From: Streptomyces sp. NRRL WC-3742
GTDB lineage: Bacteria; Actinomycetota; Actinomycetes; Streptomycetales; Streptomycetaceae
Direction of reading: 5' to 3'
DNA: 51,780 bases
Assembly: GCF_000720635.1 (NCBI RefSeq)
Contig: NZ_JOCF01000059.1
Coordinates: 1-51,780, forward strand
In this document: piece after piece, positions 1 to 6,971 of the stretch
How positions within the stretch are numbered: position 1 is the stretch's first letter
Layout of the letters: every line of letters begins with the position of its first letter
The notes under the pieces: generated by a model
Database searches by the model: none
Told to the model about the DNA's origin: nothing
Seen by the model: only the letters and a program-made list of their open reading frames with translations
Translations under genes and position numbers: made by a program

Positions 1-918
1 GCGCTGTTGGTGGCGGAGAACGCGCCGGCGGGGCGGCGGGGGCGGTACGGGGGGTTCCTGCAGTTGGGGCCGACGCTGGGGTTCGTGTTGGCGAACGGGG
101 TGTTCCTGGTGCTGCAACTCGGTTTGAGTGAGCGGGCGTTCAGGGACTGGGGGTGGCGGGTGCCGTTCGTCGCCTCGCTCGCACTGGTGGCGGTGGGGCT
201 GTTCGTGCGGTTGCGGCTGGAGGAGTCGCCGTTGTTCCGCGGGGAGGAGTGCGCCCGAAAGGTGAGGCTGCCGCTGGCGGAGGTGCTGCGGGAGCACTGG
301 CGGCGGGTGCTGGCGGGCTGCGGGGTGATCACCGTGGGGTACGCGCTGTTCTACCTGACGACCACCTTCGCCCTGGCGTACGCGTCCACCGGTCTGGGGC
401 TGGGGAGCACGCTGGTGCTGTCGGTGCTGCTGGTGGGCGCGCTGGGCATGGGCGGCACGGTGTGGCTGAGCGCCTCGCGCAGTGACCGGTGGGGGCGGCG
501 GCGGACGCTGGGGTGGGCGACGGCGCTGGCGGGGTCGTGGTCGCTGGTGCTGTTCCCGCTGCTGGAGAGCGGGCGCAGGCCGTTGGTGTTCGCCGCGCTG
601 GTCGGGGCGATGCTGGTGCTGGGGGCGATGTTCGGGCCGGTGGCGGCGTTCCTGCCGGAGCTGTTCCCGACGCGGGTGCGCTACACGGGCGCGGCGCTGA
701 CGTACAACCTGGGTGGTGTGGTGGGCGGGGCGACGACACCGCTGGTGGCGACCAGGCTGACGGAGGCGTACGGGACGGCGCAGCCGGTGGGCTGGTACCT
801 GGCGGGGCTGGGCGTGGTGGCGCTGGCCTGTCTGCGGCTGCTGCCGGAGACGGGCGGTACGGAACTGGCGAAGGCAGGCCGCCGGGCGCCCGCGTTCAAC
901 GCGGACCCGGCGGCCTGA
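1..918 (+). CDS. MHS-type MFS transporter, 5' end cut by the window
   Basis: This is the C-terminal two thirds of a major facilitator superfamily permease. The frame is open from base 1, so the real start lies upstream; a TTG at position 7 is unlikely to be the start. The visible part has about eight hydrophobic segments. Two motifs are typical of the metabolite:H+ symporter (MHS) group, which includes shikimate, proline/betaine and citrate carriers: an LEESPLF-type motif closing one helix, and FLPELFPTRVRYTG before the last helices. The protein sits in the cytoplasmic membrane, and the substrate cannot be read from the sequence. It ends 8 bases before the convergent flavodoxin gene, leaving no room for a separate terminator. 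Confidence 0.85.
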   Translation, partial: ALLVAENAPAGRRGRYGGFLQLGPTLGFVLANGVFLVLQLGLSERAFRDWGWRVPFVASLALVAVGLFVRLRLEESPLFRGEECARKVRLPLAEVLREHWRRVLAGCGVITVGYALFYLTTTFALAYASTGLGLGSTLVLSVLLVGALGMGGTVWLSASRSDRWGRRRTLGWATALAGSWSLVLFPLLESGRRPLVFAALVGAMLVLGAMFGPVAAFLPELFPTRVRYTGAALTYNLGGVVGGATTPLVATRLTEAYGTAQPVGWYLAGLGVVALACLRLLPETGGTELAKAGRRAPAFNADPAA

Positions 919-926
919 ACCACGGA

Positions 927-1523
927 TCAGGCGGAGAGGGCGGCCCGGCCGGCGAGGAGGACGGCGGTGTGGCGGGCGACGCGCTCGCCGAGGTGCTCGG
1001 CGGTGGCGATGTCGGCCTTGTGGACGGCCTCCGGGCCGGCGTCGGCCGGGGAGGAGGCGGCGGCGCCGTTGGAGAAGCCGAGGCGGTTGAGGTCGTCCTC
1101 GCTGGCGGTGGTGGCGTTCCAGCCGGGCTTGAGGCCGAGGTTGACCCAGCTCATGCCGTGCTGGGCGGCGAGGGTCTGGAAGTAGCCGAGGGTGCCGGAC
1201 TTGTCGCCGCTCTTGGAGGCGGAGTTGGTGAAGCCGGCGGCGACCTTGTCCTTCCAGGTGTCGGTGAACCAGCGCTTGCTGGTGGCCTCGGCGAAGACGT
1301 GGAAGGCGCCGGAGGCGGTGCCCATATAGGTGGGGGAGCCGAAGACGATCGCGTCGGCGGCGTCGAGCTGGGCCCACTGCTCCTCGGTGATGGTGTCGAC
1401 GGCGATCGACACGACCTCGGCCCCGCCGGAGGCGGCACCGCGGGCGACGGCCTCGGCGAGGACGGCGGTGTGGCCGTAGCCGGAGTGGTAGGCGAGGGCG
1501 ACGGTCGGGCGGACGGCGGTCAT
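927..1523 (-). CDS. flavodoxin / NADPH-dependent FMN reductase-like protein (WrbA type)
   Basis: A 198-residue cytoplasmic flavoprotein. The N-terminus has a beta strand followed by the FMN phosphate loop SGYGHT, and a second flavin contact GSPTYMG lies near residue 60. The size matches flavodoxin-fold NAD(P)H:quinone reductases of the WrbA class, which reduce quinones by two electrons and so avoid semiquinone radicals. The ATG is preceded by a purine-rich AGGAGT-type ribosome site. It is divergent from an HxlR-family regulator, and HxlR proteins commonly control such reductases in response to quinones or other electrophiles. Repression by that neighbour is therefore likely but inferred. The exact electron acceptor is unknown. 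Confidence 0.85.
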   Translation of the reverse strand: MTAVRPTVALAYHSGYGHTAVLAEAVARGAASGGAEVVSIAVDTITEEQWAQLDAADAIVFGSPTYMGTASGAFHVFAEATSKRWFTDTWKDKVAAGFTNSASKSGDKSGTLGYFQTLAAQHGMSWVNLGLKPGWNATTASEDDLNRLGFSNGAAASSPADAGPEAVHKADIATAEHLGERVARHTAVLLAGRAALSA

Positions 1524-1585
1524 GCGGGACTCCTGGCGATGAGGAACGGCGAAGGACGGACGCGGGGAGCGAGCCCCGCCTCGAC

Positions 1586-1638
1586 GGTCTCCAATATAGA
1601 CCAGGTCTCCATCGGTAACCAAGGGTGGATCGGAGACC
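1586..1638. promoter_or_regulatory. candidate HxlR operator array in the divergent promoter region
   Basis: GGTCTCCA occurs twice as a direct repeat (1586-1593 and 1604-1611, 18 bases apart). An inverted GGAGACC lies at 1632-1638, and an AGACC half-site at 1598-1602. The elements lie between the two divergent start codons and next to the HxlR -10 box. Binding by HxlR is inferred from position and symmetry. Confidence 0.5.
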
Positions 1639-1645
1639 GGAGGGC

Positions 1646-1651
1646 TACGCT
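1646..1651 (+). promoter_or_regulatory. -10 box of a probable leaderless hxlR transcript
   Basis: TACGCT fits the TANNNT housekeeping -10 pattern and ends 7 bases before the ATG at 1659. Transcription would begin at or next to the start codon. No Shine-Dalgarno sequence is visible. Confidence 0.5.
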
Positions 1652-1658
1652 GGACGGC

Positions 1659-2120
1659 ATGACGACGGCGCAAGCCGCCCGGGCCGCGACGACCGGCCGG
1701 GGCGAGACGAGGGAGACCGGGGAGCCGGTGCTCGAACAGGCGGTGCTCGAGCACGACGTGTTCGCCCAGCTCTGCCCCAGCCGCGCGATGTTCGCCGAGC
1801 TGGCCGACAAGTGGTCGATGCTGATCCTGATGAGCCTGGTCGCCTGCGGCCCGCAGCGGTTCTCCGAACTGCAGCGCGGGGTCGGCGGGGTCAGCCGCAA
1901 GATGCTCACCCAGTCGCTGCGCACCCTGGAGCGCAGTGGCCTGGTGCGGCGCACGGTCTTCCCGGAGACGCCGCCGCGGGTGGTCTACGACCTGCTGCCG
2001 CTCGGCCGCGAGCTGGCCGAGCTGCTCGGGCCGCTGGGCCGCTGGACGGAGCTGCGCACCGGGCAGATGCTCGCCGCCCGTGAGGAGTTCGACGCCGCGC
2101 ACGCCCCGGAGGCGGAGTAG
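1659..2120 (+). CDS. HxlR-family winged-helix transcriptional regulator
   Basis: A 153-residue DNA-binding protein with the family order: an N-terminal helix, a conserved Cys (C39 in LCPSR), the core KWSMLILMSL, and a winged helix around FSELQR...VSRKMLTQSLRTLERSGLV. A second Cys lies at position 63. In YodB/HypR-like members the N-terminal Cys senses diamide or quinones by oxidation, so C39 may serve that purpose. The first 25 residues are a low-complexity extension. Its promoter region is shared with the divergent flavodoxin-type reductase and carries repeated GGTCTCC elements, which suggests autoregulation plus control of the reductase. The start is the only ATG that fits the -10 box. Confidence 0.9.
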   Translation: MTTAQAARAATTGRGETRETGEPVLEQAVLEHDVFAQLCPSRAMFAELADKWSMLILMSLVACGPQRFSELQRGVGGVSRKMLTQSLRTLERSGLVRRTVFPETPPRVVYDLLPLGRELAELLGPLGRWTELRTGQMLAAREEFDAAHAPEAE

Positions 2121-2133
2121 GGCCGGGATCGAT

Positions 2134-2163
2134 TTCCCTTCCGGCCGGGCGGCCGTGTAATGT
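2134..2163 (+). promoter_or_regulatory. candidate promoter of tRNA-Thr
   Basis: TTCCCT (2134-2139) and TAATGT (2158-2163) are separated by 18 bases. The predicted start would be near 2170, about 30 bases before the mature tRNA. Only the -10 is a good match. Confidence 0.4.
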
Positions 2164-2201
2164 CTTCCTTGTTCGACCGGCCCGGCGGAAACGCCCGGCA
2201 A

Positions 2202-2277
2202 GCCCCTATAGCTCAGTCGGTAGAGCGTCTCCATGGTAAGGAGAAGGTCTGCGGTTCGATTCCGCATGGGGGCTCCA
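2202..2277 (+). tRNA. tRNA-Thr (anticodon GGT)
   Basis: A full cloverleaf can be drawn. The acceptor GCCCCTA (2202-2208) pairs with TGGGGGC (2267-2273) and is followed by an encoded CCA. The D-arm is AGCTCAGTCGGTAGAGC. The anticodon stem TCTCC/GGAGA encloses ATGGTAA, giving anticodon GGT, which reads ACC. The T-arm carries TTCGATT. A strong terminator follows within 4 bases, so this is a stand-alone transcription unit. Confidence 0.95.
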
Positions 2278-2280
2278 CAC

Positions 2281-2310
2281 GAAGACCCCCGCCTCACGGC
2301 GGGGGTCTTC
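2281..2310 (+). terminator. intrinsic terminator after tRNA-Thr
   Basis: A perfect 13-bp stem (2281-2293 with 2298-2310, starting GAAGACCCCCGCC) closes a TCAC tetraloop. There is no long T tract, as is common in streptomycetes. Confidence 0.85.
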
Positions 2311-2427
2311 GGCATTCCCCGGCGAGGTCTGGCAGGTCGGGTACGGAATGCGCTGTGATGGTGCGTCATCGGCCGCCCGCCCGCCCGTGGGGCGCGGGCT
2401 CGGGCCGGGGCCCGACCTGGAGGCGTC

Positions 2428-3096
2428 ATGGGCGTTCGACTCGTGGTGGTCGACGACCACCGGCTGTTGGCGGAGGCGTTGGCGACCGCGCTGCAACTGC
2501 GCGGCCACCGGGTGCTGGCGGTCGGCACCCCGGCCGCGACCGCGGCCGACCTGGTGGTCGGGCGCCGGCCCGAGGTGTGCCTGCTGGGCGTGGCGGCGCC
2601 GGGGGAGCCGGGGGCCTTCGACGGGCTGCGCCGGATCCGCCGCGAGCGCCCCGAGGTGGCGGTGATCGTGCTCGGCCCGGTGGGCGAACTGCGCGGCGTG
2701 GCAGGGGCGTTCGCGGCGGGCGCGGCGGGTTACGTGCCCAGCGACGAGCGGATCGAGGTGGTCGAGCGGGCGATCGGACGGGCCCGCGCGGGCGAGGCCG
2801 CCGTCGCCGTGGACGTGCTGCGCGGGGCCTTCGACCAGTTGCTTCGTCCGGCCGTCGAGCCGGACGACGAGGCCGTGCGGCTGCTGCGGCTGCTGACCCG
2901 CCGTGAGGTGCAGGTGCTGGCCCGGATCGCGGACGGCGAGGACACCGCGGCGATCGCCGCCGGGATGCGGATCGCCGCGAGCACCGCCCGTACCCATGTG
3001 CAGCGGGTGCTGATGAAGCTCGGCGCGCGCACGAGGCTGGAGGCGGCCGCGGTGGCGGCGCGCACGGGTCTGCTGGAGCGGATGTCCGGGAGCTGA
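2428..3096 (+). CDS. LuxR/NarL-type response regulator with a degenerate receiver
   Basis: A 222-residue protein with an N-terminal CheY-like receiver (1-125) and a C-terminal LuxR helix-turn-helix (about 155-215, with [15 protein letters not shown] and [15 protein letters not shown]). The acidic pair D9-D10 is kept in VVDDH. The usual phospho-acceptor Asp after beta-3 is Gly (G54 in CLLGV), and the conserved Lys region reads GYVPSDE. Aspartyl phosphorylation is therefore unlikely, and the protein probably works as a phosphorylation-independent or ligand-controlled regulator. GGAGG lies 5 bases before the ATG. No kinase gene is adjacent. It is followed by a tandem repeat and galE. Confidence 0.9.
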   Translation: MGVRLVVVDDHRLLAEALATALQLRGHRVLAVGTPAATAADLVVGRRPEVCLLGVAAPGEPGAFDGLRRIRRERPEVAVIVLGPVGELRGVAGAFAAGAAGYVPSDERIEVVERAIGRARAGEAAVAVDVLRGAFDQLLRPAVEPDDEAVRLLRLLTRREVQVLARIADGEDTAAIAAGMRIAASTARTHVQRVLMKLGARTRLEAAAVAARTGLLERMSGS

Positions 3097-3119
3097 GGGC
3101 CGGGAGCTGAGATCCGCTA

Positions 3120-3175
3120 GCCGGGATCCGCCCGCCGAGAACCGCGAGCCGAGATCCGCCCGCCGAGAACCGCGA
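3120..3175. repeat. two tandem copies of a 28-bp unit
   Basis: Copies at 3120-3147 and 3148-3175 differ at one base; the core is ATCCGCCCGCCGAGAACC. A partial copy precedes them near 3109. They lie just after the response-regulator stop codon and outside any convincing gene. Confidence 0.75.
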
Positions 3176-3202
3176 GCCGATGCCCGGGGCCGCGCACGTG
3201 GT

Positions 3203-3216
3203 CCGGAGTACTCCGG
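3203..3216. promoter_or_regulatory. 14-bp perfect palindrome upstream of galE
   Basis: CCGGAGTACTCCGG is fully self-complementary and lies about 90 bases before the galE start. It could be an operator; the binding protein is unknown. Confidence 0.35.
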
Positions 3217-3304
3217 CGGACAGGGAGAATGGCCCCAGTCGTTCGCACTTCTTCGACGGCGCCGCCGAAGGGGCGGGTCGTCGTCGCGCGCTGGAGGTCT
3301 TGAC

Positions 3305-4267
3305 ATGAGTAAGTACCTGGTCACGGGTGGCGCCGGCTACGTCGGCAGTGTGGTGGCCGCCCACCTGCTGGAGGCGGGTCACCAGGTGACCGTCCTGGAC
3401 GACCTCTCCACCGGGTTCCGCGAGGGCGTCCCGGCGGGTGCCGAGTTCGTCGAGGGGCGCATCCAGGAGGCCGGCAAGGTGCTGGACGGCTCCTTCGAGG
3501 GCGTGCTGCACTTCGCCGCCTCCTCGCAGGTCGGCGAGTCGGTCGTGGACCCGGAGAAGTACTGGCGCAACAACGTGGCCGGCTCCCTGGAGCTGATCAG
3601 CGCGATGCGCGAGGCCGGCGTGCGCAAGCTGGTGTTCTCCTCCACTGCCGCCACCTACGGCGAGCCGGAGGTCGTGCCGATCGCCGAGACCGCCCGCACC
3701 GCGCCGACCAACACCTACGGCGCCACCAAGCTCGCCGTGGACCACCTGATCACCAGCGAGGCCGTCGCCCACGGCCTGGCCGCCGTCTCCCTGCGCTACT
3801 TCAACGTGGCCGGCGCGTACGGCGCCTACGGCGAGCGGCACGACCCCGAGTCGCACCTGATCCCGCTGGTCTTCCAGGCCGCGCTGGGTCAGCGCCCGCA
3901 CATCGCGGTGTACGGCGACGACTACCCGACCCCGGACGGCACCTGCATCCGCGACTACATCCACGTCGCCGACCTCGCCGACGCCCACCTGCTGGCGCTG
4001 GACGCGGCCAAGCCGGGCGAGCACCTGATCTGCAACCTGGGCAACGGCAGCGGCTTCTCGGTGCGCGAGGTGATCGAGTCGGTCAAGCGTGTCACCGGCC
4101 GCGAGATCCCGGTGCAGGTCGCCGCCCGCCGCACCGGCGACCCGGCGGTGCTGGTCGCCTCCGCCGCCCGCGCCCACGAGGCCCTCGGCTGGACGCCGCG
4201 TCGCCCGAACCTGGACGACATCGTGGCCGACGCCTGGAAGTTCACCCTGGAGAAGAACGGTCGGTGA
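3305..4267 (+). CDS. galE: UDP-glucose 4-epimerase
   Basis: A 320-residue short-chain epimerase that interconverts UDP-glucose and UDP-galactose in the cytoplasm using tightly bound NAD. The Rossmann glycine motif GGAGYVG is at residues 8-14. The catalytic Ser/Thr lies in [11 protein letters not shown], and the YxxxK pair is Y138/K142 (TYGATK). Later segments [21 protein letters not shown] and [12 protein letters not shown] are typical of GalE. GGAGGT lies 6 bases before the ATG. It is a single-gene unit between two atypical LuxR regulators and ends at a strong hairpin. Length and motifs are normal. Confidence 0.95.
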   Translation: MSKYLVTGGAGYVGSVVAAHLLEAGHQVTVLDDLSTGFREGVPAGAEFVEGRIQEAGKVLDGSFEGVLHFAASSQVGESVVDPEKYWRNNVAGSLELISAMREAGVRKLVFSSTAATYGEPEVVPIAETARTAPTNTYGATKLAVDHLITSEAVAHGLAAVSLRYFNVAGAYGAYGERHDPESHLIPLVFQAALGQRPHIAVYGDDYPTPDGTCIRDYIHVADLADAHLLALDAAKPGEHLICNLGNGSGFSVREVIESVKRVTGREIPVQVAARRTGDPAVLVASAARAHEALGWTPRRPNLDDIVADAWKFTLEKNGR

Positions 4268-4275
4268 TCCGGCCG

Positions 4276-4317
4276 CCGGGGGCGCCGCTTCCCATCCGGG
4301 AGCGGTGCCCCCGGTGT
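4276..4317 (+). terminator. terminator after galE
   Basis: The stem pairs CCGGGGGC (4276-4283) with GCCCCCGG (4307-4314) and continues inward with CCGCT/AGCGG. TGTTT follows. Confidence 0.75.
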
Positions 4318-4483
4318 TTCCCGGGACGGTCAACACCGTTCACCTGCGCACCTCCTGACGAAACTTCACCAAACCGCCACGAGCGCCCTTTCCGGCCCGT
4401 ACGCTGTTTGCGGCACCTGTGGGGGCGGGTGCCCTTCGGCCGGAACGGCCGGCTCGGACGGTCTGAGCAGGGGGGAACTGAGG

Positions 4484-5482
4484 ATGGGGCGGATTCGGGT
4501 CCTGGTGGTGGACGACCACCGGATCTTCGCCGAGGCACTGGCCGCGTCACTGGCCGCCGAGCCCGACGTGGAGGTGGGCGCGGCCGGCAGCGCCGCCGCC
4601 GCCGAGCGGGCCCTGGAGCGGGCCGCCGGCGAGGGGCGGGCCTACGACGTGATGCTGGTCGACGCCGATCTCGGCTCCCAGGGCGCCGCCCCGGCGCTGC
4701 CGCCCTCCTCCGGCCCGGCCGTCGCACCGGGCCAGCCCGGCCAGGCGGGCGTGCGGCGGCGCCCTGCCCCGGCGGTGCCGCAGCCGCGCCGCCCGGCCGC
4801 CCCGCCCGGGTGCGCCCCGCCGGCCGGCGGGCACCCGGGGGACGCGCCGCGCGCCCAGCCGTCCCGCCCGGAGGCGCACCGGCCCGACCAGCTGAGGCCC
4901 GACCAGCCGAGGCCCGACCACCGGCCCGACCAGCTCAGGCCCGCGCCCCCGGCGCCGGACGGCATCACCCTGCTCGGCCGGCTGCGCCGCGCCCACCCGG
5001 GGCTGCGCGCCGTGGTGCTGGCCGCCGCCGACGACCCGCACCGGGCCGCCCGCGCCCTGCACGCCGGGGCCACCGGCTGGGTGGCGAAGGAGAGTTCACT
5101 GGCCAGGCTGCTCGCCGTGGTCCGGGGCGTGCTGCGGGACGAGACGCACCTGCCGCCCGCCCTGCTGACCGGGGTGATCCGCGAGCTGACCACCGCCCGG
5201 CGCGACCGCACCGAGAGCGAGCGGCTGGTGGACACCCTGACCCCGCGCGAGAAGCAGATCCTGCGCTGCATGGTCGCGGGGTTGGGCCGCCAGGCCGTCG
5301 CCGAGCGGCTCTACCTGTCGCCGCACACCGTCCGCACCCACATGCAGAACGTGCTGGGCAAGCTGGGCGTGCACTCCACGCTGGCCGCCGTCGCGGTCGC
5401 CCGCCGGGCCGGGGTCAGCCCGGCCGAGCCGGCCGCGCCCGCGCCGACGCAGCCGGTGGCGAGCAGCTCCGAGCGCGGCTGA
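4484..5482 (+). CDS. LuxR/NarL-type response regulator with a large insert inside the receiver
   Basis: A 332-residue protein, about 100 longer than usual. The receiver begins normally (VLVVDDHRIFAEAL, acidic pair D10-D11) and reaches the phospho-acceptor D60 in VMLVD. A segment of about 92 residues (roughly 66-157), rich in Pro, Ala, Arg and Gln, then interrupts the fold. It contains repeats of the type RPDQLRPDQPRPD. The receiver resumes at PDGITLLGRLRR (about 158) and keeps the conserved Lys (K202 in GWVAKESS). The LuxR helix-turn-helix (about 250-312, LTPREKQIL and SPHTVRTHMQNVLGKLG) is intact. The insertion point is the loop after beta-3, where the protein meets kinase and dimer partners. 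No kinase gene is adjacent. A TACGCT -10 box lies at 4400-4405. Confidence 0.9.
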   Translation: MGRIRVLVVDDHRIFAEALAASLAAEPDVEVGAAGSAAAAERALERAAGEGRAYDVMLVDADLGSQGAAPALPPSSGPAVAPGQPGQAGVRRRPAPAVPQPRRPAAPPGCAPPAGGHPGDAPRAQPSRPEAHRPDQLRPDQPRPDHRPDQLRPAPPAPDGITLLGRLRRAHPGLRAVVLAAADDPHRAARALHAGATGWVAKESSLARLLAVVRGVLRDETHLPPALLTGVIRELTTARRDRTESERLVDTLTPREKQILRCMVAGLGRQAVAERLYLSPHTVRTHMQNVLGKLGVHSTLAAVAVARRAGVSPAEPAAPAPTQPVASSSERG

Positions 5483-5517
5483 GAGCACGGCCCGAGAGCG
5501 CGGCCGAGAACGGGGTA

Positions 5518-5552
5518 GCCGAACGAAGCAGCCGAACGGGGCAGCCGAACGG
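5518..5552. repeat. 13-bp tandem repeat after the second response regulator
   Basis: The unit GCCGAACGGGGCA is repeated about 2.7 times (5518-5530, 5531-5543, 5544-5552). A related unit precedes it at 5503-5517. It lies between the regulator stop codon and the tamR stop codon. Confidence 0.65.
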
Positions 5553-5557
5553 CCGTG

Positions 5558-6055
5558 TCAGCCCGGGAAGTTGTCGAACGGCGCGACCAGCAGCCGCAGC
5601 AGGGCCGCGAGTTCGCCCTGCTGGCCCGAGGTGAGCTGGGCGAGCAGCTCGCGCTCGTGGACGAGCAGCCCGGCGAGGGCCTGGTCGGCGCGGTCGCGGC
5701 CGTCGTCGGTGAGGCGGACGAGGACGCCGCGCCGGTCGTCCGGGTCGGGCAGCCGCTTGACGAGGCCCTTGCCGGTGAGGCGGTCGATCCGGTTGGTCAT
5801 GGTGCCGGAGGTGACCAGGGTCTGGGTGAGCAGCTGGCCGGGGGAGAGCTGGTACGGGGAGCCGGCCCGCCGCAGGGCGGTCAGGACGTCGAACTCCCAG
5901 GGCTCGAGGCCGTGCTCGGCGAAGGCGGTGCGGCGGGCGCGGTCGAGGTGCCGGGCGAGCCGGCTGACCCGGCTGAGCACCTCCAGCGGCTCCACGTCGA
6001 GGTCGGGGCGCTCCCGGCGCCATGCTGCGACCAGCCTGTCGACCTCGTCCTCCAT
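5558..6055 (-). CDS. tamR: MarR-family regulator, TamR-like
   Basis: A 165-residue winged-helix repressor. The DNA-binding part runs from about residue 50 to 125, with TMTNRIDRLTGKGLVKR as recognition helix and DPDDRRGVLVRLT as wing. It is divergent from a trans-aconitate methyltransferase gene, with two near-identical palindromes between them. From memory, the same divergent pair in Streptomyces coelicolor is tamR/tam, where TamR is released from DNA by trans-aconitate, citrate and related acids. Assignment as TamR rests on family plus arrangement. The start is the ATG giving the normal MarR length; no upstream ATG or GTG in frame looks better. Confidence 0.88.
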   Translation of the reverse strand: MEDEVDRLVAAWRRERPDLDVEPLEVLSRVSRLARHLDRARRTAFAEHGLEPWEFDVLTALRRAGSPYQLSPGQLLTQTLVTSGTMTNRIDRLTGKGLVKRLPDPDDRRGVLVRLTDDGRDRADQALAGLLVHERELLAQLTSGQQGELAALLRLLVAPFDNFPG

Positions 6056-6093
6056 GACGATCAGTGTATCGGTGGATGTGTCGATGTGAAGTC

Positions 6094-6107
6094 TCTTGAC
6101 ATCGAGA
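6094..6107. promoter_or_regulatory. TamR operator copy 1
   Basis: TCTTGACATCGAGA matches the second copy at 13 of 14 positions. It includes a TTGACA hexamer (6096-6101) that could be the tam -35 element. Confidence 0.65.
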
Positions 6108-6135
6108 AATGTGCCAGCAAGGCTACATATGGATA

Positions 6136-6149
6136 TCTTGATATCGAGA
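6136..6149. promoter_or_regulatory. TamR operator copy 2
   Basis: TCTTGATATCGAGA is nearly self-complementary, extending to ATCTTGATATCGAGAT at 6135-6150. It is centred 42 bases from copy 1 and close to the tam start codon, so bound protein would block transcription. Confidence 0.7.
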
Positions 6150-6166
6150 TACATGAGAGGTGCGCC

Positions 6167-6958
6167 GTGACCACCCCCGTCTGGGACCCCGCTCAGTACC
6201 TGCGCTTCGCCGACGAACGCAACCGTCCGCTGCGCGAACTGCTCGCCCGCGTCCCCGCCCTTCCGCACCCCGGCGCCGAGGTGGTCCTCGACATCGGCTG
6301 CGGCCCCGGCAACTCCACCGCCGCCCTGCGCGAGCGCTGGCCCGACGCCCACCTCACCGGCGTCGACTCCTCCGCCCCCATGCTCGCCACCGCCCGGGCC
6401 GAGGGCGAGCCCCGCGCCGAGTACCTGCTCGCCGACGCCCGCGACTACGACCCGGCCCCGGCCGCGCCCGACCTGGTCTTCTCCAACGCCCTCCTCCAGT
6501 GGGTGGACGGGCACCTGGCCGTGCTGACGCGCTGGGCCGACGCGCTGCGCCCCGGCGGGGTCGTCGCCTTCCAGGTGCCGGGCAACTTCGAGGCCCCCAG
6601 CCACACCCTGCTCGCCGACCTGCGCCGCAGCGCCCGCTGGCGCGACGCGGTCGGGGAGGAGGCCGTACGCGCCGGGGTCCACCGGCCCGAGCGCTACCTC
6701 GACGTCCTGGCCGGCGCCGGCTGCCTGGCCGACGTCTGGGAGACCACCTACAGCACCCTGCTCCCGGGGGAGGACCCCGTCCTGGAGTGGGTCAAGGGCT
6801 CCGCGCTGCGCCCCGTCCTCACCCGGCTCACCGACCCGGCCGACCGGGCCGCCTTCCTCGCCGAGTACGGGCGGCTGCTGCGCGAGGCGTACCCGGCCGG
6901 GGAGCACGGCACGGTGTTCCCGTTCCGGCGGATCTTCGCCGTGGGGACCAAGGGCTGA
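6167..6958 (+). CDS. tam: trans-aconitate 2-methyltransferase
   Basis: A 263-residue class I SAM-dependent methyltransferase. Motif I is VLDIGCGPGNST near residue 45, the acidic residue after beta-2 is in GVDSS, and SNALLQWV marks motif IV. The N-terminal WDPAQYLRFADER and the C-terminal FPFRRIFAV are hallmarks of Tam. The enzyme methylates trans-aconitate, a spontaneous product of cis-aconitate that inhibits aconitase, and so protects the TCA cycle. The GTG start has GAGAGG 6 bases upstream; no in-frame ATG exists nearby. It is controlled through the shared operator region with tamR. It ends 13 bases before the convergent TetR gene. Confidence 0.92.
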   Translation: MTTPVWDPAQYLRFADERNRPLRELLARVPALPHPGAEVVLDIGCGPGNSTAALRERWPDAHLTGVDSSAPMLATARAEGEPRAEYLLADARDYDPAPAAPDLVFSNALLQWVDGHLAVLTRWADALRPGGVVAFQVPGNFEAPSHTLLADLRRSARWRDAVGEEAVRAGVHRPERYLDVLAGAGCLADVWETTYSTLLPGEDPVLEWVKGSALRPVLTRLTDPADRAAFLAEYGRLLREAYPAGEHGTVFPFRRIFAVGTKG

Positions 6959-6971
6959 CGCGGCCCCGTGC

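Noticed and set aside
2160..2906. Plus-strand frame running through tRNA-Thr and the response regulator
   Set aside because: It overlaps a tRNA, its terminator and a well-supported gene in another frame.
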